DNA of 64,000 nt from Rhizobium sp. AC27/96 (GCF_001692325.1 NZ_LXKN01000046.1:124001-188000); one strand, 5' to 3'; shown: positions 16,600 through 25,718, counted from the first letter of the stretch. The notes: a model not told the origin generated them from the sequence alone. Made by a program: numbers and translations.

Positions 16600-17358
16600 T
16601 CAGTGGAAAGAGCGGACGAGGCTGCCGACCAGAAGGTTCCAGCCATCGATCAGCACGAAAAAGAGAATCTTGAACGGCAGCGAGATCGATGTCGGCGGCA
16701 ACATCATCATGCCCATAGCCATGACGATGGTCGATACGATCAAGTCGATGACGAGAAACGGCAGGACAACCAGAAAGCCGATTTCGAAGCCGCGACGGAT
16801 TTCCGAGATCATGAAAGCCGGGATCAGCACGCGGTAGTCGATCTTGTTGTCGACCACGGTCGTCTGGCCGCGCTCCTTCGCCAGATCGACGAAGAGCTTC
16901 AGATCCTTGTCGCGGGTATTGTTGGACATGAAAGTCCGGAAGGGTTCGGCGATGCGCTGCACGGCGTCGGCTTCCGAGATCTGATTGGCGAGCAGCGGCT
17001 GCACGCCATCCTTCCAGGCCTGATCGAAGGTGGGCGACATGACGTAGAAGGTCATGAACAGCGCCAGGCTCAGCAGGATCATGTTCGACGGCGTCGTCGC
17101 GAGCCCCATGCCGGTGCGCAGGATCGAGAAGGCAATGATGAAGCGCGGGAAGCTCGTCACCATGATCAGGATGCCCGGAGCGATCGACAGGATCGTCAAG
17201 AGTCCGAAGGTGCGGATGATCCAGGCGGCAACGGAGCCGTTCACCGGGGCATTCAGAAGATCGGTGGGAAGTTGCGACGGCAATTGCTGCGCCATCGCCA
17301 GCTCAGGCGACAATGCAGCGACAACTAATATAGACAAAATAAGTATTGGTCGAATCAT
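16600..17358 (-). CDS. fliP: Flagellar export gate protein FliP
   Basis: 252 residues: N-terminal cleavable signal-like segment (ILILSILVVAALS, ends AMA), then membrane segments at about 55-80 (LTILSIAPGILIMVTSFPRF), 95-110, and two C-terminal ones (about 195-245, GFEIGFLVVLPFLVIDLIV and MGMMMLPPTSISLP). These are FliP signatures. FliP forms the core of the export gate with FliQ and FliR, neither of which is in the window. It is the last gene of the flg-fli operon here, overlapping fliL by 4 bp. Confidence 0.95.
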   Translation of the reverse strand: MIRPILILSILVVAALSPELAMAQQLPSQLPTDLLNAPVNGSVAAWIIRTFGLLTILSIAPGILIMVTSFPRFIIAFSILRTGMGLATTPSNMILLSLALFMTFYVMSPTFDQAWKDGVQPLLANQISEADAVQRIAEPFRTFMSNNTRDKDLKLFVDLAKERGQTTVVDNKIDYRVLIPAFMISEIRRGFEIGFLVVLPFLVIDLIVSTIVMAMGMMMLPPTSISLPFKILFFVLIDGWNLLVGSLVRSFH

Positions 17359-17849
17359 TCGATCACGAAAGTTCTGAACATAACTTTCGATACGCGTCCT
17401 TCCGAGCGCAGGTCAACACGCTCTTGAATGTCATCCCGAAGATATTGCAGGCCCCGCGCGCCTTCGATCTGCTGCAGGGACACCGTGCGCACGTAGCTCA
17501 GTATGTCCTGATGGATCGCCTGGGCAAGCTGGACGTCCGCCGGGCCCTTGAATACCAGTGCAAGCTCCAGCCTTATCCAGCTCTGCGAGGGATAGGCGAG
17601 ATTGGTGGTGATCGGGTCAAGTGCGATGATCCCGTTGGCCTGCGCCGCTGCGGCCGCCTGCTTGCTGTCGCCGGCGGCTGTCGTCGTGGCCTGTATGGCG
17701 GCCGTGGCTGCCTTGATCCTAGGCGCGACCACGGTGCCGAGCAACCAGCCGCCGCCGCCGCCAAGGACAGTCAGCACCAATAGTCCGACGATCGTCAGGA
17801 TCAGCGGCGATCCCTTGCCTTTTGCCGGTTCGTCTGCGGCTGCTGCCAT
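17355..17849 (-). CDS. fliL: Flagellar basal body-associated protein FliL
   Basis: 164 residues: short cytoplasmic start, one membrane segment (about 15-38, LILTIVGLLVLTVLGGGGGW), an Ala/Thr-rich linker and a periplasmic domain (about 75-164) ending FRTFVIE, as in FliL. FliL sits around the stator and supports torque. It follows flgH by 41 bp and overlaps fliP by 4 bp. The periplasmic domain contains the typical DPITTNLAYP and the long helix QAIHQDILSYVRTVSLQQIEG. Confidence 0.92.
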   Translation of the reverse strand: MAAAADEPAKGKGSPLILTIVGLLVLTVLGGGGGWLLGTVVAPRIKAATAAIQATTTAAGDSKQAAAAAQANGIIALDPITTNLAYPSQSWIRLELALVFKGPADVQLAQAIHQDILSYVRTVSLQQIEGARGLQYLRDDIQERVDLRSEGRVSKVMFRTFVIE

Positions 17850-17890
17850 GTCCCTATCCGTTCGTTGTCAAACTGGCCGATGCCATCAGA

Positions 17891-18604
17891 TCAGAGCGGC
17901 GACAGCAGGTCGACGGCCTGTTGTCCTCTCGGCGGCTGCTGTATTTCCGTCAGACGACCGCGTCCGCCATAGGAGATGCGTGCCTCGGCGATCTTGTCGT
18001 AGGAGATGGTGTTGTCGGCGGTGACATCCTGCGGCCGCACGATGCCGGCGACGTTGAGAATGCGGATTTCCTGGTTCATGCGGACTTCCTGCGAGCCGCT
18101 GATCATCAGGTTGCCGTTTTCGAGAATACCGGTGACGACCGCCGCGACCAGCAGGTTGATCTGCTCGGAGCGCTGCATCTTGCCCTTGGCATCGGTGCTG
18201 GTATCCGAGCCGGAGGTCGCGTCGGCGTTGGTCGCGGGCTTCCAGCCGAAGATCTTGGCGGAAATATCCCAGTTCATATCGCTCTTGTTCGTGCGATTGC
18301 GGTTTGTCTCGTTGTCCCAGTTCGCCTTGTCGTTGATCTGGATCGTGACGGTCAGGATGTCGCCGACATTGAGGGCGCGCGAGTCCTTGAAGAGCGCTGC
18401 CTGAGAATCGTTCCAGAGCGAATATCCCTGCGCGATCTGGTGCGGCCGCTTCGGGTACTGCGACATCTGTGGTGTCTGAGCATATTGCAGGCCACTGCCG
18501 ATCGGACTCATGGCAGGCGCCCTGCCGATTTCCCTGAGGGCCTGCGACTGGCAGCCGGCAAGAAAGACGACGATTGCGCAGGTGGCCGTAAGACGCATGT
18601 TCAT
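17891..18604 (-). CDS. flgH: Flagellar L-ring lipoprotein FlgH
   Basis: 237 residues with a lipoprotein signal (ATCAIVVFLAGCQSQ; Cys near 18 is lipidated) and the FlgH domain: SLWNDSQAALFKDSRALNVGDILTV, INDKANWDNET, and the C-terminal NLMISGSQEVRMNQEIRILNVAGIVRPQD. It forms the outer-membrane L ring around the rod. Start overlaps motE by 4 bp. Confidence 0.95.
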   Translation of the reverse strand: MNMRLTATCAIVVFLAGCQSQALREIGRAPAMSPIGSGLQYAQTPQMSQYPKRPHQIAQGYSLWNDSQAALFKDSRALNVGDILTVTIQINDKANWDNETNRNRTNKSDMNWDISAKIFGWKPATNADATSGSDTSTDAKGKMQRSEQINLLVAAVVTGILENGNLMISGSQEVRMNQEIRILNVAGIVRPQDVTADNTISYDKIAEARISYGGRGRLTEIQQPPRGQQAVDLLSPL

Positions 18605-19143
18605 GAGGGGTCCTTCGACTTCGATGTATTCGGATCGGATGCGCTGGCCATAATGTTGGTAATAGCCGCCGCCTTCTTCGCATCCATTTCCGCGAGAATG
18701 AGGCTCGACTGGCGAGCCGAAAGCTTCATGATGATCGCGGCCGCTATTACGGTCCTGACATCATTGAGGCTGGCCGCCGCCGCATCCGGCTTCATGTTCT
18801 TGTAGATATCGACCAGGCCCAGATCCGCTGTCTTGAGGAAATCATCCCGGCGTTTCAGCCAGTCCTCGTATTCGGCCTTGCGTTTGTCCATGGTGGCGAT
18901 GCGCTGATCGACGTCGGCCTGCAGCTTTTCCAGCTCCTGCTTCTGCAGCAGATAGCGCTGGTCGCGGGCCGGATCAGCGATATTGGTGCAGAACTGCCGG
19001 ATCTCATCCTGGCTGGAGGCCGGATCGACAACGGGCTTCGGGGCTTGCTGCGCGACTGCAACGCCGAGCGACAGCAGCATTGCTGCCGCTGCCGAAAGGC
19101 CGCAAGAGACCAGTATTCTTCTGGCGGTGACGATCGATATCAT
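18601..19143 (-). CDS. motE: Motility protein MotE (MotC chaperone/partner)
   Basis: 180 residues with a signal peptide (hydrophobic about 10-31, cleavage near AVA-QQ), a charged helix (about 60-105: LLQKQELEKLQADVDQRIATMDKRKAEYEDW split over heptads) and an MgtE_N-like part (about 115-165) with DIYKNMKPDAAAASLNDV and SARQSSLILAEMDAKKAA. In Sinorhizobium MotE is a periplasmic protein required for MotC stability. Both ends overlap neighbours by 4 bp (flgI upstream, flgH downstream), a fixed place in rhizobial flg operons. Confidence 0.88.
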   Translation of the reverse strand: MISIVTARRILVSCGLSAAAAMLLSLGVAVAQQAPKPVVDPASSQDEIRQFCTNIADPARDQRYLLQKQELEKLQADVDQRIATMDKRKAEYEDWLKRRDDFLKTADLGLVDIYKNMKPDAAAASLNDVRTVIAAAIIMKLSARQSSLILAEMDAKKAAAITNIMASASDPNTSKSKDPS

Positions 19144-20258
19144 TGCAACACGAGCTCCGCTTGCAGGGCGCCGGCCGATTTGATGCCTTGCAGGATGGCG
19201 ATGATGCCGTCCGGCTTGACGCCGATATTGTTGAGACCGGCAACCAACGTCTTCAGGTCAGGCCCTTCCAGCACCGCGACGCGGCCACCGCTCTTGGTGG
19301 CGGTAATGTCGGTCTGGTCCTGTATGGCCGTCTCACCGTTCGAGAAGGGCTCGGGCTGGATCACCTGCGGGTTCTCGCTCACCTGCACCGTCAGCGTTCC
19401 GTAGCTGACCGCAACGGGGGAAACGCGAACGTCGGCGCCGATGACGATGGTTCCCGTGCGCTCGTTGATGACGACCTTGGCCGGCGTATCTGTCTGGACA
19501 TTGAGATTTTCAATGTCGGCCATCAGTCGGGTCAGATCGGCCATTTTCGGCTTGTTGAGCGTGACTTCCTGCGAATCCTTCGCCTCGGCGATCGGCCCGC
19601 CGAAACGCGAGCTCGCCCAGGCGTTGACGGTGTCGGCAATACGGATCGAGGTGGAGAAATCCGGATTGCGCAGCTGCAGGACCAGATTGACCGAATCCTT
19701 GAAGCGCGAAGGCAATTCGCGTTCGATGATCGCGCCGCCGGGCACGCGGCCGGCAGTGGTAACACCTTCCGTGACGGTTGCCGCAGCGCCCTGGGCCTGG
19801 AAGCCCGAAACGATGACCGAACCCTGGGCCACGGCGTAGATCTGCCCGTCGGCGCCGCTGAGCGAGGTCATGATGAGCGTCCCGCCGCGAAGCGACGTCG
19901 CATCGCCCAGCGAGCTGACCGTGACGTCGATGCGGCTACCGGGGCTGGCGAATGGCGGCAGGTTCGCCGTCACCATGACGGCAGCGGTGTTTTTCGCGGC
20001 GGATTGGCCGCCCTGCGTCGAGATGCCGAGGTTTTGCAGCATCGCGCGCATGGATTGCTCGGTGAAGGGCGAGGAACGCAGGCCATCGCCCGTCCCCTGG
20101 AGACCGACGATCAGGCCGTAGCCGATGAGCTGGTTGTCGCGGCCGGATTGCAGCGACGCGATGTCCTTGATGCGCGATTGCATCGCTGCAGCCGGATCGG
20201 CAATGATCAGGCTGGGCAATGCGAAGAGAACTGCGAGAAATTGACGAAGCCGTTTCAT
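19140..20258 (-). CDS. flgI: Flagellar P-ring protein FlgI
   Basis: 372 residues, signal peptide (FLAVLFALPSLIIADPAAA) and a full FlgI: SRIKDIASLQSGRDNQLIGYGLIVGLQGTGD, kept over two stretches, then MRAMLQNLGI, KNTAAVMVTANLPPFASPGSRID and the C-terminal DLKTLVAGLNNIGVKPDGIIAILQ. It builds the periplasmic P ring, helped by FlgA. Overlaps flgA and motE by 4 bp each. Confidence 0.95.
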   Translation of the reverse strand: MKRLRQFLAVLFALPSLIIADPAAAMQSRIKDIASLQSGRDNQLIGYGLIVGLQGTGDGLRSSPFTEQSMRAMLQNLGISTQGGQSAAKNTAAVMVTANLPPFASPGSRIDVTVSSLGDATSLRGGTLIMTSLSGADGQIYAVAQGSVIVSGFQAQGAAATVTEGVTTAGRVPGGAIIERELPSRFKDSVNLVLQLRNPDFSTSIRIADTVNAWASSRFGGPIAEAKDSQEVTLNKPKMADLTRLMADIENLNVQTDTPAKVVINERTGTIVIGADVRVSPVAVSYGTLTVQVSENPQVIQPEPFSNGETAIQDQTDITATKSGGRVAVLEGPDLKTLVAGLNNIGVKPDGIIAILQGIKSAGALQAELVLQ

Positions 20259-20755
20259 TTTGCGACCACGCGGATCGTGCCGTTTTCGAGAACCGTGCCG
20301 TTGACGATGATGCCCGAGTCCATGTTGCGGGCCCGCACGCTATCGCCGACAGCGCCATCATCCAGCGGCGTGCCCGCCGCCGTGATCGTCATGCTGCCCA
20401 TGCTCATGACCAGGCGGACATTGGAGCCACGCGTGACGGCATAGGGCTGGCGCAGCGAGGAGATGGAGATGGTTCGGCCGGGCAGAAGCGTCCGCTTGGA
20501 TACGAGGCCGGTGACCTGCCGGATCCGCTTGGCGTAATCGCCCGTCAGATTGGGGTTGGTGACTTCAACCTCCTCGAGCTGGCCGCCGCTGATAATGTCG
20601 CCGGGGTAGATCGTCTCCGTCGGGACCACGGCGGTCCCCATGCTGCCCTCATCGGCTCTTGCTGCACCTGCGGGCGCGACCGATGCGAACACGACGGAAA
20701 GGCTCGCCGCGGCGAACCAGGCCATTGCTAAGCTTTTCATCCGGCGAAACCTCAT
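20255..20755 (-). CDS. flgA: P-ring assembly chaperone FlgA
   Basis: 166 residues, starting at 20755 or at the second Met (20740, MKSLAMAWFAAASL), both giving a signal peptide ending ARA. The SAF domain follows: PTETIYPGDIISGGQLEEV, VTGLVSKRTLLPGRTISI, and the tail VRARNMDSGIIVNGTVLENG. A short version of the family (E. coli FlgA has about 219 residues), as is usual in alphaproteobacteria. It lies 19 bp after flgG and overlaps flgI by 4 bp. Confidence 0.93.
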   Translation of the reverse strand: MRFRRMKSLAMAWFAAASLSVVFASVAPAGAARADEGSMGTAVVPTETIYPGDIISGGQLEEVEVTNPNLTGDYAKRIRQVTGLVSKRTLLPGRTISISSLRQPYAVTRGSNVRLVMSMGSMTITAAGTPLDDGAVGDSVRARNMDSGIIVNGTVLENGTIRVVAK

Positions 20756-20774
20756 GTTCGGCCCGTCCTTCCCG

Positions 20775-21563
20775 CTACTTCAGGTTCTTGCTGACGATCT
20801 GCGCCATGTCGTCGGCGGTCGTGATGACCTTCGAATTCATCTCGTATGCGCGCTGCGCCGTGATCAGATCGGTGATTTCCTTGACCGGATCGACGTTCGA
20901 CGATTCCAGGTAATACTGCTTCATGTAGGCGAAGCCGTTCTGGTTCGGATCGGAGATAACCGGGTCGCCGGAAGCCGGCGTCTGCGTGAAGAGGTTGCTG
21001 CCCATCGGCTGCAGGCCGGCTTCGTTGACGAAGTTGGCGATCTGCACCTGGCCGAGCACGGTCGGCGTGGTCGCCGTGCCGATGATCGCCGAAACCTGGC
21101 CGGACTGGTTGATGGCGAGGCTGGTGGCATTGTTCGGGATCGTGATGCCCGGCTGCAGCACATTGCCATCCGGCGTGACGATCTGGCCGGTATCGCTCTT
21201 GTTGAAAGAGCCGGCGCGTGTATAGGCGGTCGTGCCGTCGGGCATCTGGATCTGGAACCATCCACGGCCGACAAGCGCAACGTCGAGCTCGTTCTGGGTC
21301 TGCGACAACTCGCCCTGGACCTGGATGTTGCGCACGGCCACGGTCTGCACGCCGAGACCGATGTTGGCGCCTTCCGGCACCACCGCCTGGTTCGGCCGGT
21401 TGGAGATGCCCTTGGCGCGCTCGGTCTGGTAGAGAAGGTCGGAGAATTCTGCGCGCGAACGCTTGTAGCCCGTCGTGTTGATGTTCGCGATATTGTTCGC
21501 GATGACTTCAAGATTGGTCTGCTGGGCGTCCATGCCCGTTGCGGCAATTGCGAGCGCTCTCAT
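20775..21563 (-). CDS. flgG: Flagellar distal rod protein FlgG
   Basis: 262 residues, the usual length. N-terminal rod motif ALAIAATGMDAQQTNLEVIA then NNIANINTTGYKRSRAEF, central YTRAGSFNKSDTGQIVTPDG, C-terminal coiled part EITDLITAQRAYEMNSKVI ending VSKNLK. Forms the distal rod outside the inner membrane. A 96-bp gap separates it from fliE, which may hold a promoter for flgG to fliP. Confidence 0.95.
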   Translation of the reverse strand: MRALAIAATGMDAQQTNLEVIANNIANINTTGYKRSRAEFSDLLYQTERAKGISNRPNQAVVPEGANIGLGVQTVAVRNIQVQGELSQTQNELDVALVGRGWFQIQMPDGTTAYTRAGSFNKSDTGQIVTPDGNVLQPGITIPNNATSLAINQSGQVSAIIGTATTPTVLGQVQIANFVNEAGLQPMGSNLFTQTPASGDPVISDPNQNGFAYMKQYYLESSNVDPVKEITDLITAQRAYEMNSKVITTADDMAQIVSKNLK

Positions 21564-21659
21564 GCTTTCGTCCTTCGAGCTGGGGCGTGATCTTCGAAAC
21601 CGAGAGCGGCCCGCGAATTATTCACGCCAAATCAAGTAATTAGAGCGAGAAATCCCGCC

Positions 21660-22010
21660 CTAGATCTGCATCTTGGTAATATCGAGAAACGCGGAGACGA
21701 CCTTGTCGCGCAGCGCGACCGCGGTTTGCAGCGTCTGGTCGGCCTGCATGACCTTGTCAACGACTTCGCGGGTGCTCATCGTGCCCTTGATGCCGGCGAA
21801 GGAGGCATTTTCAGCTTCCTTCAGCGTGTTGATGGAGTCCTTCGCCACGTTCGACATGACGGAGGCAAAGCTCATTCCGGCGTCCGCTCCCATGGCAACG
21901 GCCGGAGAGGCGTTGAGCGCGCTGGAAGCAGCGGATGTCAGATCCGTGGTGATGCTGCCGAGGCCGCGGGTCGCCGAGAGGGAGGCTACATTCTTGATGG
22001 AATCGATCAT
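21660..22010 (-). CDS. fliE: MS-ring/rod junction protein FliE
   Basis: 116 residues; C-terminal FliE core with MSTREVVDKVMQADQTLQ and TAVALRDKVVSAFLDITKMQI. FliE joins the MS ring to the proximal rod. It shares one base with flgC (TAATG), pointing to coupled translation. Ala-rich N-terminal region is less conserved. Confidence 0.93.
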   Translation of the reverse strand: MIDSIKNVASLSATRGLGSITTDLTSAASSALNASPAVAMGADAGMSFASVMSNVAKDSINTLKEAENASFAGIKGTMSTREVVDKVMQADQTLQTAVALRDKVVSAFLDITKMQI

Positions 22011-22426
22011 TATGAGTTCTTCAACAGGTCAATGGTGGAAGAGATGAGATCGCGAGCCTGCCTGACCGTCTGCAGGTTGGCCTCGTAGGAACGATTGGCT
22101 TCACGCATGTCGGCCATTTCGACGAGGATGTTGACGTTGGGCATCTTGACGTAGCCCTTCGGGTCGGCGGCGGGGTTATCCGGATCATACTCTTCGACGA
22201 ACTTGCCCGTGTCCTCGCCCAGCTTCTTCACACCGACCGTCGTCAGGCCGTTGGCGCGATCCATTTCTGCGCCGAAGGTCACGGTCTTGCGCCGATAGGG
22301 ATCGGCACCGGGGGTGTCACCCGTCGAGCGGGCGTTGGCGATATTTTCGGAGACGATACGCAGACGAGTCGATTGAGCCTCCAGGCCGGAGCCTGCAATT
22401 TTCAATGCGGCTGATAAGGGGTCCAT
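22010..22426 (-). CDS. flgC: Proximal rod protein FlgC
   Basis: 138 residues. Starts DPLSAALKIAGSGLEAQSTR with rod motif ENIANARSTGDTPGADPYRR, then PNVNILVEMADMREANRSYEA and the C-terminal DLISSTIDLLKNS. Proximal rod subunit exported by the flagellar apparatus. It follows flgB by 16 bp. Confidence 0.95.
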   Translation of the reverse strand: MDPLSAALKIAGSGLEAQSTRLRIVSENIANARSTGDTPGADPYRRKTVTFGAEMDRANGLTTVGVKKLGEDTGKFVEEYDPDNPAADPKGYVKMPNVNILVEMADMREANRSYEANLQTVRQARDLISSTIDLLKNS

Positions 22427-22442
22427 GACATCTTCACTTCAT

Positions 22443-22835
22443 CTATTGTTTTACGGTCATCAACATCATGCGATGAAAGGAACTCACGAGTGCGGTGTTC
22501 AAGCTGTACTGGCGCTTGATCTCACCGGATTTGGCGAGTTCGTCCTCCAGGCCGACGGTGTTACCCGACTCCTGGACACCTATTTCCTGGCTGAGCGGCG
22601 CCTCTTCGACGTTAATGTTGCCGCTCGAGCTGAATTCGTTACCCGAAATATGCGCGGGATTGGTTTTCGCCATGCTGATGTTCTGGTTATCCAGAACGGC
22701 CTGAAATGGCGTCACGTCCTTGGCACGGTACTTCGGGGTATTGGCATTGGCGATATTGCCGGCAACGACCTCCTGGCGCGCCTGAAGCCACTCGGCTTGC
22801 CGCGAGGCCAGGTCAAAGAGCTGAATCGGTTGCAT
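22443..22835 (-). CDS. flgB: Proximal rod protein FlgB
   Basis: 130 residues. Starts MQPIQLFDLASRQAEWLQAR with rod motif AGNIANANTPKYRAKDV and ends with the helix SFHRMMLMTVKQ. First gene of the flgB-flgC-fliE unit; the 126 bp upstream (22836-22961) is the only space for its promoter and contains a small hairpin. Confidence 0.94.
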   Translation of the reverse strand: MQPIQLFDLASRQAEWLQARQEVVAGNIANANTPKYRAKDVTPFQAVLDNQNISMAKTNPAHISGNEFSSSGNINVEEAPLSQEIGVQESGNTVGLEDELAKSGEIKRQYSLNTALVSSFHRMMLMTVKQ

Positions 22836-22923
22836 GGGCTTCTCTCCGTTCTTACACTAGGAACCTAGCGGGATAATCTTGCGTGGGACTTGCGAGAAAT
22901 GCGTTCCTGTAAACTCTTCAAAG

Positions 22924-22940
22924 TGCCTGAAACTCAGGCA
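22924..22940. terminator. Small hairpin upstream of flgB
   Basis: Perfect 7-bp stem TGCCTGA/TCAGGCA with an AAC loop, 22 bp past the stop of the minus-strand gene that ends at 22962. No strong T run follows on the minus strand, so it may be a weak terminator or simply a palindrome. Confidence 0.3.
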
Positions 22941-22961
22941 TCTCCGCGTTTTTCAATTGCG

Positions 22962-23519
22962 TCAGTAGACATCGCCCGCGGATGTGACGATGACCCATTT
23001 TCCCTCACGCTGTTCAATCGATGCGAGGCGGCTGTTGTCGGGTAGAACCGAGCCGACGCGCACGACATACATGCCCGTGTCGTCCTCGATCAGCGCGCGG
23101 CCATTGACGACGTGCAGGAGGTGGAACGGGAGCTTGCCGGGAAGTGGCTGCTGTTCGGCCGGCGGCCCCTTGTCATCCTCGCGGCCGGCATTGCTGACCG
23201 TCGCGGTCGTCAAGGGATCGGGAATGAGATCCCGGGGCTCGCTGGGATTCTTGTTGACCATGGCCAGCGGCGATACGCTCACGACTTCGCGGCCGGGCCA
23301 ATTCGGCAGATCGCGCGTGCGATCGCCTTCAGCCACATGGATGCCGAACTTGTCCGGGTTGAGGAAAACGTACCAGGGAAAGAAGGCCGAGGCGCCGGCA
23401 AGCACCAGTCCCGTGCAGACGAGTGCCCTGTCCGTAATCGTCCGCCTCTTTGCCGCCTTCGGCGGATTGACCGATTCGTCTGTGTCGGTTTCTGTCACGT
23501 CTGGCCCCTCTTTCGGCAC
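22962..23519 (-). CDS. Membrane-anchored flagellar-cluster protein of unknown function
   Basis: 185 residues (ATG 23519; a GTG eight codons in would give VTETDTDES). A charged cytoplasmic start, one membrane segment (about 30-52, ALVCTGLVLAGASAFFPWYV), a Pro/Asp-rich linker and a compact C-terminal domain (about 130-185) with HVVNGRALIEDDTGMYVV, GSVLPDNSRLASIEQ and WVIVTSAGDVY. The last domain resembles, by eye, the periplasmic domain of GspC/PilP-type proteins that bind outer-membrane secretin partners. It is set between fliI and flgB on the same strand, a conserved place in rhizobial clusters. Function unknown. Confidence 0.6.
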   Translation of the reverse strand: MPKEGPDVTETDTDESVNPPKAAKRRTITDRALVCTGLVLAGASAFFPWYVFLNPDKFGIHVAEGDRTRDLPNWPGREVVSVSPLAMVNKNPSEPRDLIPDPLTTATVSNAGREDDKGPPAEQQPLPGKLPFHLLHVVNGRALIEDDTGMYVVRVGSVLPDNSRLASIEQREGKWVIVTSAGDVY

Positions 23520-23582
23520 TAAATTCGGAAATTTCGGCTAGCTGCGAACAATGGATAATCGGGGTGGTGTCTCATGCGATCC

Positions 23583-24971
23583 TCACCGTCCCCGGACCGG
23601 CACGGCTGCCGCTGAACCATTCTTCAGGGCCGTCGCAAGGTCGGTGAAGGCGTCTTCGGATGGCAGTTCGCCGGGGGTCTGCTTGAGGATGTCGTAGATG
23701 ATCGGCACCTGGCGGACGGCGATATCGAGATCCGGGTCGCTGCCCTGGCGATAGCCGCCGATCAGGCGCAGATCGCGTGTTTCCTCGTAGCGATGCACCA
23801 GCGCTTTCAGCCGCGATGCCAACTTCTCCTGATCGGGCGTCCATGCCTTGCGAGCCAGACGCGAGACCGAGGCCAGCGGGTCGATCGGCGGATAGCGGCC
23901 TTCCTCGGCAAGACTGCGTTGCAGGACGATGTGCCCGTCGAGAATGCCGCGCGTGGAATCGGCGATCGGATCGTTATGGTTGTCGCCATCGACCAGAATG
24001 GAGATGATGGCGGTAATCGTGCCGGTACCTTCCGGTCCCGGTCCGGCGCGCTCGAGCAGGCGCGGCAATTCGGTGAAGACAGAGGCCGGATATCCACGGG
24101 CGATCGGCGGCTCACCGGAGGCGGTAGCGACCTCGCGGATGGCATGGGCAAAGCGGGTAACACTGTCGACGATCAGCAGCACATTCTCGCCCTGATCGCG
24201 AAAATGTTCGGCAATGGTGATCGCGGAGAGAGGTGCCATCTTGCGCAGCATCGGGCTTTCGTCGCTGGTCGCGACAACGGCGACCGATTTCTGCAGATGA
24301 CTGCCGAGCGTATCCTCGATGAATTCGCGCACTTCGCGGCCGCGTTCGCCGACGAGCGCGATGACGACCTTGTCGAAGGCATCGGCTCTGGCCAGCATCG
24401 ACAGGAGCGTCGACTTGCCGACGCCGGAGCCGGCAAAGATGCCGAGGCGCTGGCCGAGGCAGAGCGGCGAAAAGATGTCTATGGCGCGAACGCCGGTCTT
24501 GAAGCCGGTTTCGACGCGCTTGCGCGTCATCGAAGGCGGAGCGGTATTGGAGATCGAGCGCGCATCGAGCCCCTTCGTCAGGGGGCCCAGCCCGTCGATC
24601 GGCTCGCCAAGCGAATTGATCGTGCGGCCGCACCAGCTGTTATCGGGAGAAATGCGAAACGCCCCCCTGCGGATGACGGTGTCCTGGATACCGATCGGCT
24701 CACCCGGCTCGATCGGACAGACATAGGTCAGATCGGGCTCGACCCGGACGACCTCGCCGAGATGCACGCCGGTCGAGGAGCGATGCGCCACGAAATCGCC
24801 GAGACGGACCTGCCTGGAAAGGCCGGCGACGGTATAATGTCCCGCTGCAATGGTGCGCACATGGCCGCCATGGGCCACGGAGTTCTCCGCCGTCGCATAT
24901 TGCGCCGCAAGCACGGCCATATGTGAAAGCTTCGGCGACAATGCAGCCTCCGGCAACTGATCCTCGATCAT
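23583..24971 (-). CDS. fliI: Flagellar export ATPase FliI
   Basis: 462 residues. Walker A GIFAGSGVGKSTLL, Walker B NVLLIVDSVTRFAHAIREV, plus GERGREVREFIED and ARGYPASVFTELPRLLERAG, all typical of FliI/SctN. The hexameric ATPase energises loading of flagellar export substrates. It follows flgF by 12 bp on the same strand. A putative FliH partner is encoded at 5842-6474 rather than beside it, and no FliJ was recognised. Confidence 0.95.
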   Translation of the reverse strand: MIEDQLPEAALSPKLSHMAVLAAQYATAENSVAHGGHVRTIAAGHYTVAGLSRQVRLGDFVAHRSSTGVHLGEVVRVEPDLTYVCPIEPGEPIGIQDTVIRRGAFRISPDNSWCGRTINSLGEPIDGLGPLTKGLDARSISNTAPPSMTRKRVETGFKTGVRAIDIFSPLCLGQRLGIFAGSGVGKSTLLSMLARADAFDKVVIALVGERGREVREFIEDTLGSHLQKSVAVVATSDESPMLRKMAPLSAITIAEHFRDQGENVLLIVDSVTRFAHAIREVATASGEPPIARGYPASVFTELPRLLERAGPGPEGTGTITAIISILVDGDNHNDPIADSTRGILDGHIVLQRSLAEEGRYPPIDPLASVSRLARKAWTPDQEKLASRLKALVHRYEETRDLRLIGGYRQGSDPDLDIAVRQVPIIYDILKQTPGELPSEDAFTDLATALKNGSAAAVPVRGR

Positions 24972-24983
24972 GATCCGCCCTCG

Positions 24984-25718
24984 TTACTGGCTGCCGCCGA
25001 GGGTCTTGATCGCGTCGGTGAGGGTGCCCTCGCTGCTGCTGGTGAGCGTGCTGATATTGTCGAAGGCGCGGCTGACCTCGATCAGATTGGTCATTTCCCG
25101 CATGCCGTTGACATTGGAGTTTTCGAGGTAGCCCTGAGCGACGCCGATATTCGAGCGATCGATGACCGGCTGCGGCGTATCCGTCGGCAGGATGCTGCTG
25201 TTTTCGTAGCGCAGGAAGCCCTTGCTGACGTCTGAACTGTAAAGGCCGATCTGGCCCATGCGCTTGCCACCTTGCGAGATGGTGCCGTCCGAGGAAACCG
25301 TCGGCGCGCCGCCGCGCGGATCAAGCTGGATCGGAGCGCCACCGGGATCAAGCACCGGGAAGCCGCGCACAGAGACCAGCGCACCATTGTCTGTCATGGT
25401 GAAACGGCCGTCGCGCGTCACCACCAGGCCAGCCGGCGTGTTGAGGCCGAACCAGGCGTCGCCCTTGACGGCGAAATCGAAGAGATTGCCGGTGTTCTGC
25501 AATTCGCCATTGTCGGTCGACAGATAGTCGTTGCCCTGCGAAACGAAGGCCACCTTGGCGTTGAGCTTGTTTTCGGTATTGCTGAGGACTTGGTCGAACT
25601 TGACCTCGGTGCCACGGAAGCCCGTGGTGTTCACGTTGGCCAAATTGTCGGCGATTGTCGTCAGACGCCGCTCGAGCGCCATCTGGGACGATAGCGCCAC
25701 ATAGATACCAGACTGCAT
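24984..25718 (-). CDS. flgF: Proximal rod protein FlgF
   Basis: 244 residues from ATG 25718 (MQSGIYVALSSQMALERRL); the frame is open 57 codons upstream but without coding sense. Rod motif DNLANVNTTGFRGTEVKF, central VTRDGRFTMTDNGALVS, C-terminal EMTNLIEVSRAFDNIST. Part of the proximal rod. First gene of the flgF-fliI run, divergent from motA across 222 bp. Confidence 0.93.
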   Translation of the reverse strand: MQSGIYVALSSQMALERRLTTIADNLANVNTTGFRGTEVKFDQVLSNTENKLNAKVAFVSQGNDYLSTDNGELQNTGNLFDFAVKGDAWFGLNTPAGLVVTRDGRFTMTDNGALVSVRGFPVLDPGGAPIQLDPRGGAPTVSSDGTISQGGKRMGQIGLYSSDVSKGFLRYENSSILPTDTPQPVIDRSNIGVAQGYLENSNVNGMREMTNLIEVSRAFDNISTLTSSSEGTLTDAIKTLGGSQ

